Assembly (NCBI GenBank): GCA_018713425.1
Contig: DVOT01000185.1
Coordinates: forward strand, 1 to 14,463
Reading direction: 5' to 3'
DNA from: Alectryocaccomicrobium faecavium
GTDB lineage: Bacteria; Bacillota; Clostridia; Christensenellales; Aristaeellaceae
DNA: 14,463 bases
The translations under genes were made by a program, and so were the position numbers. Position 1 is the stretch's first letter; each line of letters begins with the position of its first letter. A model generated the notes under the pieces. That model had not been told where the DNA came from. It ran no database searches and saw nothing but the letters and a program-made list of their open reading frames with translations. Below, piece after piece: positions 6,509 to 13,642 of the stretch.

Positions 6509-8251
6509 ATGCTGATGAACATCATTGTGCTGGCGCAGTTGGCGGCGACCCTTGTGGTGGGCGTGTACTTTTTCCGGCAAATGCGCGCGCAGAGCGCGCC
6601 GGAGCGCGCGGCGCACTCTGGCGGCAAGGCGCAGGCGGAATGGAAGCGGCTCAACGCCCTGCGGCGGATTCATTTGAGCGAGCCGCTGAGCGAACAAGCC
6701 CGGCCAACGCGGCTGGAGGACATCGTTGGGCAGGGCGACGCCGTGGAAGCGCTGATGGCCGTGCTCTCCGGCCCGCATCCGCAGCATGTGTTGATTTACG
6801 GCCCGCCGGGCGTGGGCAAAACCTGTGCGGCCCGGCTGGCCCTGCAGGCGGCAAAGCGCTCGGAAGGAACGCCATTTTTGCCGGACGCGCCGTTTATCGA
6901 AATGGACGCCACTTGTGTGCGCTTTGACGAGCGCGCCATTGCCGATCCCTTGATCGGCAGCGTGCACGATCCCATTTATCAGGGAGCAGGCCAATTGGGG
7001 GCCAGCGGCGTGCCCCAGCCCAAAGAGGGCGCGGTCACGCGGGCGCATGGCGGGGTGCTTTTTCTGGATGAAATCGGGGAGTTGCATCCCGTGCAGATGA
7101 ACAAATTGCTCAAGGTGCTGGAAGACCGCGTGGTACGCTTTGAAAGCGCTTATTACGATCCCAACGATTCCGCTACGCCACGTTGGATTCACGACGTGTT
7201 TCACAACGGCATGCCGGCGGACTTTCGCCTGGTGGGCGCCACGACGCGCGCGCCATCGGAACTCCCGGCGGCTCTGCGCTCGCGCTGCATAGAGATTTTT
7301 TTCCGCGCGCTCGAGCCGGAGGAACTGGCAACCATCGCGCAAAGCGCGGCGGAGCGGCTCGGTTTTGCGATTTCCAGCGCGGAGGCGGCGCACGTTGGCC
7401 GCTACGCGAGCAATGGCCGGGAGGCGGTCAACATGGTGCAAATGGCCGCCGCCGTGGCGCGGCGCGCGGGCCGGCGTGCGATTGGTATGCAAGATGTGCA
7501 ATGGGTGGTGGACTGCGGTCGCTATGCGCCGCGCCATGCGCCGGGGCGTTCCTCTGTGCCGGGCGTGGGCGTGGTCAATGGTCTGGCGGTTTCCAGCGCG
7601 GGCGAAGGGCTTCTGCTGCCCATCGAGGCGGTTTGCGCGCCCGGGCGGGGCCGCGTTACCATTGCGGGCATTGTGGAGGAAGAAGAGCTTTCCGATGGAC
7701 GAGGCAGAAAAATTCGCCGCATGAGCATGGCGCGCGGCGCGGCGGAAAACGCCGTTGTTCTGCTCAAAAATCTGGGGTATCCCACGGAGGCCTACGATTT
7801 GCACCTCAATTTCCCCGGCGGCGCGCCGGTGGACGGCCCTTCCGCGGGCGTGGCCATGGCCATCGCTATGGCGTCGGCGCTCGCCAATGTGCCGGTCGCC
7901 TGCGATATCGCCGTCACAGGGGAAATTTCCGCGCGCGGACGGGTGCTGCCGGTGGGCGGCGTTCGCGCAAAGGCGCGGGCGGCGGCGAAGGCCGGGCTGG
8001 AGCGCCTCATTCTGCCTGCGGCCAACGCGACGGAAGCCTTGGACGCGCCCATTCGCGCGTGCCCGGTTTCCAACATCAAGGAAGTCTTTGCCTTGGCGAT
8101 GGGGGAGGCGGCGCTGGACGCGCCCAGTCAGGAAATGGCGGAGCCCTTTTTTTCGCAAGCGCGGGTTCCGGCGCAGAAAAAAATCGCCGCCCACGCCGCG
8201 GAGGAAGGCGGCGCGCCGTCGGAAGGGAAAGAAGATGGCGTGCCCATTTGA
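6509..8251 (+). CDS. lonB: ATP-dependent protease LonB
   Basis: This 580-residue membrane-anchored AAA+ serine protease closely resembles Bacillus LonB along its length. An N-terminal membrane helix (~4-22) replaces the Lon substrate-binding domain. The AAA+ module has Walker A GPPGVGKT (98-105) and Walker B VLFLDE (183-188), with the family block IADPLIGSVHDPIYQGAG (144-161). The Lon protease domain has catalytic Ser445 in DGPSAG and Lys488 in GGVRAKAR. The start is chosen at 6509 because GGGAGG (6493-6498) is 10 nt upstream; ATG 6500 would be only 1 nt from it. About 35 residues after the protease domain form an Ala/Glu/Lys-rich tail. In Bacillus lonB is a sporulation (forespore) gene next to lonA; here neither lonA nor clpX is adjacent. 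Confidence 0.96.
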   Translation: MLMNIIVLAQLAATLVVGVYFFRQMRAQSAPERAAHSGGKAQAEWKRLNALRRIHLSEPLSEQARPTRLEDIVGQGDAVEALMAVLSGPHPQHVLIYGPPGVGKTCAARLALQAAKRSEGTPFLPDAPFIEMDATCVRFDERAIADPLIGSVHDPIYQGAGQLGASGVPQPKEGAVTRAHGGVLFLDEIGELHPVQMNKLLKVLEDRVVRFESAYYDPNDSATPRWIHDVFHNGMPADFRLVGATTRAPSELPAALRSRCIEIFFRALEPEELATIAQSAAERLGFAISSAEAAHVGRYASNGREAVNMVQMAAAVARRAGRRAIGMQDVQWVVDCGRYAPRHAPGRSSVPGVGVVNGLAVSSAGEGLLLPIEAVCAPGRGRVTIAGIVEEEELSDGRGRKIRRMSMARGAAENAVVLLKNLGYPTEAYDLHLNFPGGAPVDGPSAGVAMAIAMASALANVPVACDIAVTGEISARGRVLPVGGVRAKARAAAKAGLERLILPAANATEALDAPIRACPVSNIKEVFALAMGEAALDAPSQEMAEPFFSQARVPAQKKIAAHAAEEGGAPSEGKEDGVPI

Positions 8252-8260
8252 GTGAGAATA

Positions 8261-8314
8261 GCGCGCAGGTGCGATTTGTAATGTTAAATTTTATGATGCG
8301 ATTGCGCTGCGCGC
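8261..8314 (+). repeat. Long-range inverted repeat after lonB, overlapping the helD promoter
   Basis: GCGCGCAG (8261-8268) pairs perfectly with CTGCGCGC (8307-8314). After a one-base bulge, TGCGAT can pair with ATTGCG through four Watson-Crick and two G-U pairs. The AT-rich loop is about 25 nt. No T-run follows, so this is a poor intrinsic terminator for lonB. The right arm overlaps the helD -35 hexamer. Confidence 0.4.
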
Positions 8315-8330
8315 CACGCTTTGCTACAAT
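8302..8330 (+). promoter_or_regulatory. Promoter of helD
   Basis: TTGCGC (8302-8307), a 17-bp spacer and TACAAT (8325-8330) give a plausible sigma-A promoter. Transcription would begin near 8337, about 40 nt before the helD ATG. Confidence 0.6.
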
Positions 8331-8378
8331 AAAAGTTCACTGCCACAAAACCAAAGCTTTTATGGGGGAGGGATTCGC

Positions 8379-10514
8379 ATGGCCATTGACCATCCCGCCG
8401 CGCGGGAAGAACTGGCGCATTTTTCGCAGGCCCTTTCGGTGATCGCGCAAGAACAGGAGGGCGCGCAGGAACGCCTGGACGACGCGCGCGCCGCGCTTGA
8501 TGCGGCGCGCCGGTTCGATCCGGACAATTTGCCCGTGCGCGAGATGCAGTTTTCGCTCGCGGAACAAGGCGTGCGCGAATTGCGGCTCGCGGGGGAAAAA
8601 CCGTATTTTACGCGCGTGGATTTTCACGAGGAAGGCGGCAGCGCCCAGCAATATTACATTGGCAAAAATGGCGTAACGCGCTTTCGCACGCTCGAGCCGT
8701 ATATCGTGGATTGGCGCGCTCCTGTGGCGAATCTCTACTATTCCGGCCAGGTTGGCCCTATGGAATATGAATCCCCGGATGGGCTTGTGCGCGGCGAAAT
8801 GACGCTCAAGCGCCAGTTCGGCGTGGAAAAAGGCCAGTTAAAGACCATTTTTGATTCGGGCATTGCCGCGCAGGACGAGTTTTTGCAATCCGTGCTGGGC
8901 GCAGTCACGGGAGAGCGGCTCACGGAGATCGTCACCACCATCCAGGCCGAGCAGAACGCCATCATCCGCCATCCGCTCAACCGCTCGCTGATCGTGCAGG
9001 GCGTGGCGGGTTCGGGCAAAACCAGCATCGCCCTGCACCGCATCGCCTTTTTGCTCTATACCTATCAAGACCGCCTGCGCGCGGAGAGCACGCTGATTCT
9101 CGCGCCCAACCCGTTGTTTTTGCAATACATCGCGCCCGTGCTGCCGGATCTGGGCGTGGAGCGCGTGCGGCAAACCACGTTTTCCGCCTTGTTGCAGGCA
9201 TGGTTGGGCACAGGCCTGCCGCCCATTGGCGCGGCGGGCAGTCCCGCCAGCGCGCGCGTGAAAGGCTTGCTATCCACCGCCCAGCGGCTGGACGCCTGGT
9301 TGGACGCTTACGAGGAGCGCATTTTGCCGGAGGAAGGATTGAGCTTTGGCCCGGTGACGCTGTTTAGCGGCGAGGCATTGCGCCAGTTTATTTTGGTGGA
9401 TGAAAAGCCCTTTCCGCTCGAGCGCCGCTTTAAGGAACTGAAAAAGCAGCTTTCCGGCCGCGTGAAGCACGCGGTTGCGCAAATTCAGCAATGGTACAAA
9501 AAGGAGGCGCAGCGCCGGGCCGTGCGCATGCAGGACGACCCGCAACGGCGGGAGCGGTTGTTTGCCCAGCTGGATGAGCGCATGCAGGCGGCCGAGGACA
9601 AGAGCAAGGAATACATAAAAGAGACGATGCGCGCGTTTGGGGATTTTGCCCCGGCCAAGCTCTATCGCCAGTTTTGGGAGGACATGCGGGCGGGGGAAGA
9701 CCCCGAGCTGCGCGCCGCCGCGGAGGAAACCCTCGCGCGCAAGGGGCGCGCCATTGCCGCGGAAGACGCGGCGCTCATCGCGCTGATCGCGCAGCGGGTC
9801 AGCGAACTGAAACGCCAGGAATTCCGCCACATCGTGGTGGACGAGGCGCAGGACATGAGCCAGGCGGAATTTTTGGTGTTGCGCCGCATGAACCCAGGCG
9901 CGACGTTTACCATTGTGGGCGATATGATGCAGGGCGTGAACGCGGCGCGCGGCTTGCCTTCTTGGGATGCGCTCGCGCCCGTGCTGGACGGGCCATACGA
10001 CCTGCGCGAATTGATTACCAGCTACCGCAGCACGGTGGAGATCATTTTGCTGGCGCGGCGCGTGTGGGAGAATTGCCCATCGCCCGTATCCACGCGCATC
10101 GAACCTGTGCTGCGCCATGGGGACACGCCCCTCGTGGAACGAGCGGGCGACGTCGCGGCGCGCGTGCTTCAGCAGCTGGAACGGTGGAAGCATTTGCCCA
10201 GCGTCGCTGTGATTGCCAAGACCGAAGCGGATGCCGATGCGCTCTGCCGCCGCCTGCCCGGCGCCCGGCGGCTGGACGTGGGGGAGAGCGAGTACCACAC
10301 CGGCGTGCTGGTGGCGAGTGCCGCCGCGGTGAAAGGCTTGGAATTCGATGGGGTAATCGTGGCCGACGCTAGCGCGGCGCAGTATGCCGCTCGCGTAGAA
10401 GATGCGAAACTCCTGTATGTGGCGCTCACCCGCGCGCTGCACCATTTGTGCGTATTTTATGCGGATGTGTGTACGCCGCTGCTCGACGGCGCAACGCTGG
10501 GTGAGACGGCGTAA
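8379..10514 (+). CDS. helD: RNA polymerase recycling motor HelD (UvrD/Rep-like superfamily 1 ATPase)
   Basis: This 711-residue protein is of the type that removes RNA polymerase from stalled or terminated complexes using ATP. Residues 1-75 form the charged helical arm that in Bacillus HelD enters the polymerase secondary channel. Residues ~90-165 are the HelD-specific block (EPYIVDWRAPVANLYYSG). Helicase motifs are Walker A GVAGSGKT (208-215), motif II DEAQ (488-491), motif III FTIVGDMMQ (510-518), motif IV ITSYRST (546-552), motif V GLEFDGVIVAD (653-663) and motif VI LLYVALTRA (678-686). An alpha-helical stretch at ~340-460 fits the HelD clamp insertion. A GGAGGG 6 nt upstream supports the ATG. 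It is slightly shorter than Bacillus HelD (~770 aa). A DNA helicase of the same superfamily is less likely because of the N-terminal arm and EPYIVDWRAP block. Confidence 0.93.
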   Translation: MAIDHPAAREELAHFSQALSVIAQEQEGAQERLDDARAALDAARRFDPDNLPVREMQFSLAEQGVRELRLAGEKPYFTRVDFHEEGGSAQQYYIGKNGVTRFRTLEPYIVDWRAPVANLYYSGQVGPMEYESPDGLVRGEMTLKRQFGVEKGQLKTIFDSGIAAQDEFLQSVLGAVTGERLTEIVTTIQAEQNAIIRHPLNRSLIVQGVAGSGKTSIALHRIAFLLYTYQDRLRAESTLILAPNPLFLQYIAPVLPDLGVERVRQTTFSALLQAWLGTGLPPIGAAGSPASARVKGLLSTAQRLDAWLDAYEERILPEEGLSFGPVTLFSGEALRQFILVDEKPFPLERRFKELKKQLSGRVKHAVAQIQQWYKKEAQRRAVRMQDDPQRRERLFAQLDERMQAAEDKSKEYIKETMRAFGDFAPAKLYRQFWEDMRAGEDPELRAAAEETLARKGRAIAAEDAALIALIAQRVSELKRQEFRHIVVDEAQDMSQAEFLVLRRMNPGATFTIVGDMMQGVNAARGLPSWDALAPVLDGPYDLRELITSYRSTVEIILLARRVWENCPSPVSTRIEPVLRHGDTPLVERAGDVAARVLQQLERWKHLPSVAVIAKTEADADALCRRLPGARRLDVGESEYHTGVLVASAAAVKGLEFDGVIVADASAAQYAARVEDAKLLYVALTRALHHLCVFYADVCTPLLDGATLGETA

Positions 10515-10525
10515 GCACATGAAAA

Positions 10526-10580
10526 CAACGCCCCGCGGTCCGCTGTACAAAAGCGGCGGACCGCCGGGGCGTTGCTTTTT
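10526..10580. terminator. Bidirectional Rho-independent terminator between helD and the DUF4097 gene
   Basis: The long stem starts CAACGCCCCG at 10526 and closes with CGGGGCGTTG at 10565-10574. Inner pairing GGTCCGC / GCGGACC surrounds a short loop. On the plus strand it is followed by CTTTTT (10575-10580); on the minus strand the stem runs into TTTTC. It ends both helD (stop 12 nt upstream) and the convergent minus-strand operon (stop 7 nt away). Confidence 0.92.
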
Positions 10581-10586
10581 ACGCGC

Positions 10587-11510
10587 CTATTCTTCCGCGG
10601 CAAATTGCACGAGGATGTCTCCCATGTCCGCGCGCACGTGGAGGGAATTCTCCCCGTCTTCCTGCTGGAGCGAAGGCCCGATCGAATCCGTGCCGATGCG
10701 TTCTCCATCCACAGTCAGGCTGCCCAAATTCGAAGCGAGATCCAGTGCGTAGGCGCTGCGGGGCAATTGCGAATCTATGCGCACGGTTCCGAGGTTCGCG
10801 TTCACCTCTATCTCCCCCGCGAGCGCGCCGGAAAGATCCACATCGCCCATGTCGCTTTGCGCGCGCATGGCGGTGCGCACTGCGCCGGAGAAGGCGAGGC
10901 TTCCCAGGCTCATGGTGAGTTCCGCCGTGTCGAATTCGCCGCCCTCCAGGGTAAAGTCGCCCAGATTGCATTGGACAGATAGGCTCTCGCCGCTTACGTC
11001 TTTCAGCGCAGCGCTGCCCATGTCCATTTCGACGGCGAGCGCTTCCAGATGGACGCCTTCCAGCGACAAATCCCCCGCGCCAAGGCGGATGTCCAGGGCC
11101 TTTAGCGCGCCTTCGGGCAGCTCAATGGTCAGGCTGTTTTCCCTGCGGGAATGCCCGAGAGAAAAGTCAAAGCCGACGCGCGAGCTCGCCTCGTCGCGCA
11201 GGTACAGCACGCCATTTTCCACGGTTGTTTCGGGCGCGCTGCCGCGTTGATAATCAGCCGATATGTGAAAGGCTTCCCCCTGGCAGATGGTCACATCGGC
11301 GCTGTTGAGATCCAGCGCCAGGCCGGATACGCCTTGCGGGAGTTCCGTCCATTCCCGGCTTTCCGCCAGGGAAGAGAGTTCTTTTTCGGTGTACATATGG
11401 CCATCCGACCAGTACAGCGAGGTGGATGCGCCATTTTGATACCCATAAGCGGCCATTGCCACGCCCAACACCAGCATGCAGGCAAACAGCACGCAAAAAA
11501 ATCGTTTCAT
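10587..11510 (-). CDS. DUF4097-family beta-strand-repeat protein
   Basis: This 307-residue exported or membrane-anchored protein has a hydrophobic N-terminus (residues 4-21, MKRFFCVLF...AMAAYG). The body (~60-305) is made of short beta-strands. A motif of the form L/M-G-x-x-x-hydrophobic recurs with glycines at 146, 165, 184, 203, 222 and 241, an exact 19-residue period, then at 263 and 297. This suggests a regular beta-helix of the kind predicted for DUF4097 (YvlB-like) proteins. The function of the family is poorly defined; these genes usually sit beside PadR and DUF1700 genes and are linked to envelope physiology. The ATG overlaps the upstream stop codon (ATGA), with AGGAGG inside the preceding gene. 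It is the last gene of the operon. Confidence 0.87.
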   Translation of the reverse strand: MKRFFCVLFACMLVLGVAMAAYGYQNGASTSLYWSDGHMYTEKELSSLAESREWTELPQGVSGLALDLNSADVTICQGEAFHISADYQRGSAPETTVENGVLYLRDEASSRVGFDFSLGHSRRENSLTIELPEGALKALDIRLGAGDLSLEGVHLEALAVEMDMGSAALKDVSGESLSVQCNLGDFTLEGGEFDTAELTMSLGSLAFSGAVRTAMRAQSDMGDVDLSGALAGEIEVNANLGTVRIDSQLPRSAYALDLASNLGSLTVDGERIGTDSIGPSLQQEDGENSLHVRADMGDILVQFAAEE

Positions 11511-12064
11511 AGCTTTGCCCTCCTGCGCAAATGGATGTGCCGCCTAAGCCACGCGAAAGTGCGGGGCAGCAGCGGGAAAGCGGCGAACGCGAGCAGCCCG
11601 CCAGCGCCCAGGGCCGCAAGGCCAACGCCTGCGATGAAGGCGAACGTGGCCCCGTCGTGCAGGATGGTGAAACCCAGCACCACGCTGAACAACCCGCTGG
11701 CCAAAAGCACCAGCACGATGATCGCGGGTGTGAGCGCGAGCAGCGCCAGGGCGATTAGGGCGCACAGCACGATGGCGAAGGCTGCCGCGCCCAGCGAGAG
11801 CCAGATGGGCGAAGCCATCACCAGCAGCACCCAGTAGGAAGCGGAGCGCTTTTTGCGCGGCGCGGGCGCCATACCCGCTTCCGTCAGCAGCCGGCGGGCA
11901 ATGTCCTCCGGCGCGTCGATATTCGCGATGGCCGCTTCTTCGCCGTCCTCTTCCGCGGCTTCGGCGATGTATTCCTCCCAATACTCCAGGGCGGCTTGCC
12001 TCTCCTGCGCGCCCAATGGCGCGAGTGCCTTTTCCAGGCGGCGCAGGAATTCGGATTTTGTCAT
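11507..12064 (-). CDS. DUF1700 membrane protein
   Basis: This protein has 185 residues. The N-terminal cytoplasmic part carries the DUF1700 hallmark MTKSEFLRRLEKAL...LEYWEEYIAEA and, after an acidic stretch, APEDIARRLL (51-60). Hydrophobic segments follow at ~78-113, ~113-135 and ~142-165, probably four membrane helices, ending in a basic tail RRHIHLRRRAKL. The start at 12064 is used because GAGGAGG lies 7-10 nt upstream and the ATG overlaps the padR stop codon (ATGA). A longer frame from 12124 would run through padR. Function is unknown; the partners are the PadR regulator and the DUF4097 protein. Confidence 0.88.
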   Translation of the reverse strand: MTKSEFLRRLEKALAPLGAQERQAALEYWEEYIAEAAEEDGEEAAIANIDAPEDIARRLLTEAGMAPAPRKKRSASYWVLLVMASPIWLSLGAAAFAIVLCALIALALLALTPAIIVLVLLASGLFSVVLGFTILHDGATFAFIAGVGLAALGAGGLLAFAAFPLLPRTFAWLRRHIHLRRRAKL

Positions 12065-12384
12065 TTTGTTTTCTCCTCCTCTTGCAGGATTAGATGGGAT
12101 AACCGTTTTTGATATTCGTTCCATTCTGCGCGGTACGCCTCAAGTTGCGCGCGGCCCGCGGCCGTGATGGCGTAATAGCGCCGGTTGCGGCCCTGAAACT
12201 GCTGGTCGTATACGCGCAAAAGGCCCTGCTTTTCCAGCCGCCGCAGCACGGGATACAGCGTGGATTCCGATAGGTTCGCCACGCTTTGCATGTTTTGCGT
12301 GAGCATATAGCCATACAGGTCTTCCCGATTGAGAAGCGCCAGCACGCAGGCTTCCAGCAGCGCTCCGCTGGGCGCAAATAGCAT
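12061..12384 (-). CDS. PadR-family transcriptional regulator
   Basis: This 107-residue protein is a winged-helix repressor of the small PadR type. Visible hallmarks are the LLNREDLYGYMLTQ helix near the start, the ESTLYPVLRRLEKQGLL recognition helix and wing, GRNRRYYAITAAGRAQL, and a C-terminal dimerisation helix. ATG 12384 is chosen because GAGG lies 8 nt upstream; the GTG at 12393 overlaps that ribosome-binding site. The gene is first in an operon with the DUF1700 and DUF4097 genes and overlaps the next one by 4 nt. Its promoter carries a dyad, which points to autorepression. Confidence 0.93.
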   Translation of the reverse strand: MLFAPSGALLEACVLALLNREDLYGYMLTQNMQSVANLSESTLYPVLRRLEKQGLLRVYDQQFQGRNRRYYAITAAGRAQLEAYRAEWNEYQKRLSHLILQEEEKTK

Positions 12385-12416
12385 TGCTTTCACCTCGCAA
12401 TATAGTTTCTAGAAGT

Positions 12417-12437
12417 ATATTATATTCAATATAGTAT
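12417..12437. promoter_or_regulatory. Putative PadR operator (21-bp dyad)
   Basis: The dyad is centred on C12427, with 9 of 10 arm positions complementary (ATATTATATT / AATATAGTAT). It covers the padR -10 hexamer and about half of the spacer. Bound repressor would exclude RNA polymerase. PadR proteins commonly bind AT-rich dyads over their own promoters. Binding here is inferred. Confidence 0.55.
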
Positions 12438-12446
12438 TGGCGTCAA
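12419..12446 (-). promoter_or_regulatory. Promoter of the padR operon
   Basis: On the minus strand, TTGACG (12446-12441), a 16-bp spacer and a perfect TATAAT (12424-12419) form a strong sigma-A-type promoter. Transcription should start near 12412, about 28 nt before the padR ATG. Confidence 0.8.
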
Positions 12447-12454
12447 CCCCGTCT

Positions 12455-12482
12455 TTCAGATTTAACATCTGCCAAGTATAAT
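12455..12482 (+). promoter_or_regulatory. Promoter of the aldolase-family gene
   Basis: A perfect TATAAT (12477-12482) is preceded after 16 bp by TTCAGA (12455-12460), a 4-of-6 match to the -35 consensus. It points away from the padR promoter, with the two -35 elements only 8 bp apart. Transcription should start near 12489. Confidence 0.6.
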
Positions 12483-12507
12483 GAGAGAAAAAACTGGAGG
12501 CATAGCT

Positions 12508-13557
12508 ATGAGCTTTTTTTCGGAAAACCAGCAGGCGCTAAAAGATTTTGTGCGCATGTCGCAGGCCGTGGGAGCGCGGGCGGATTACGTGCAGGGCGGC
12601 GGCGGAAACACCTCTGTGAAATTCCCGGATGGCAAAATGGCCATCAAGGCGTCGGGATTCAAGCTCTCCGACATCCAGGAGAGCGAAGCTTACGCGGTGC
12701 TGGACGCGGCCGCGCTGCGCGAATTTTATAACGCGCACGAGGCGAGCGAATTTGAGGATGTGGAAAAGGCCGGTTCCGAGCGCGCCAAGGAATTGATCGT
12801 CGCTGTGGAGGGCCTGAAGGCGCTGCGCCCCTCGGTGGAAGCGGGCTTCCATTCCATTCTGGATACGTTTGTGGCGCACAGCCACAGCGTGTACGCCAAT
12901 CTCGCGGCCTGCTCGGCGAACGCGCGCGAAATCGTGGCCGAAATCGCCAAGGACACGCCCTATGCCATCGGCTTTGTGCCCTACACCAACCCCGGCGCGA
13001 AGCTGACCTTCTCCATTCGCGATGAAATCCGCGCCGTGGAGCGCGCCACGGGCAAGAAGCCTTCCGTTATCTTTATGCAGAACCACGGCGTGATCGCCAC
13101 GCATGCCGACGCGGACGAGTGCGTGCGCATTCATGACGACATCAACGCGCGCGTGAAGGCCTATTTCAGCGCGAAGGACTATCCGCAAATCGAGTTGAAC
13201 GGCAATTTCTCCGCTACGAAGGGCCTTAAGGAACGCCTGGCCAGCGGCCGCTTTGGCGAAGAAGAGCTGCTCAAAAATCCGCTGTATCCCGATCAGATGG
13301 TGTTCTTTGCCGATACGCTGTTCCTCACCGACGAAGCGCCCGCGCCGGGCAAGGCTTCGCTCAAGAGCGACGGCACCGTGGAATACAACATGGATGCGGG
13401 CAAAGCCGTTGTAATCGAAGAAACGCTGGCGGCCATTGTGTATATTATCGACGGCATTGAGGCCAAGGGCTTCACCGTTTCCACGATGAGCGGCGCGGCG
13501 CAGCAGTTCATCTCCGGCTGGGAGAGCGAAAAATACCGCAAGTCCCTGGTGCGCTGA
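12508..13557 (+). CDS. Class II aldolase/adducin-family protein
   Basis: This 349-residue cytoplasmic protein belongs to the family that includes zinc-dependent sugar-phosphate aldolases such as fuculose- and rhamnulose-1-phosphate aldolase. The N-terminal QGGGGNTSVK (29-38) is the phosphate/substrate loop. PSVEAGFH (108-115) carries the likely catalytic Glu111. The metal ligands are H-S-H (124-126) and His193 in QNHGV. The C-terminal ~130 residues extend beyond the usual ~215-residue aldolase core and resemble the corresponding region of bifunctional aldolase/dehydrogenases, but no Rossmann dehydrogenase domain is present. GGAGG at 12496-12500 sets the start at 12508, not the in-frame ATG at 12481, which overlaps the -10 element. 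No sugar kinase or isomerase is adjacent, so the substrate is unknown. No convincing terminator follows. Confidence 0.85.
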   Translation: MSFFSENQQALKDFVRMSQAVGARADYVQGGGGNTSVKFPDGKMAIKASGFKLSDIQESEAYAVLDAAALREFYNAHEASEFEDVEKAGSERAKELIVAVEGLKALRPSVEAGFHSILDTFVAHSHSVYANLAACSANAREIVAEIAKDTPYAIGFVPYTNPGAKLTFSIRDEIRAVERATGKKPSVIFMQNHGVIATHADADECVRIHDDINARVKAYFSAKDYPQIELNGNFSATKGLKERLASGRFGEEELLKNPLYPDQMVFFADTLFLTDEAPAPGKASLKSDGTVEYNMDAGKAVVIEETLAAIVYIIDGIEAKGFTVSTMSGAAQQFISGWESEKYRKSLVR

Positions 13558-13599
13558 GAGGAAGTTTTATCCGCCTTTAAGGTGGCTCTCATCTTCGCG

Positions 13600-13608
13600 T
13601 GCTATACT
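13600..13608 (+). promoter_or_regulatory. Extended -10 promoter element of the XpaC-like gene
   Basis: TGC-TATACT is the same nonamer as the foldase promoter element at 6375-6383. No good -35 lies 17-18 nt upstream. Transcription would begin near 13615, about 28 nt before the ATG. Confidence 0.55.
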
Positions 13609-13642
13609 GAAACAAATTGGCGCAACGAAAGGGCGAGTGCAT

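Noticed and set aside
6470..8194. 574-residue open frame on the minus strand opposite lonB
   Set aside because: lonB matches a known family along its full length; the antisense frame is Arg/His-rich and has no recognisable domain.
7183..8442. 419-residue plus-strand frame overlapping lonB
   Set aside because: It is a Gly/Arg-rich shifted frame of lonB with no ribosome-binding site and no domain.
9270..10550. 426-residue minus-strand open frame opposite helD
   Set aside because: All HelD motifs lie on the plus strand; the antisense frame is a codon-bias by-product and runs through the terminator.
13558..13600. Possible terminator after the aldolase gene (CCGCCTT / AAGGTGG)
   Set aside because: The stem is short with almost no loop and no T-run follows, so I do not call it a terminator.
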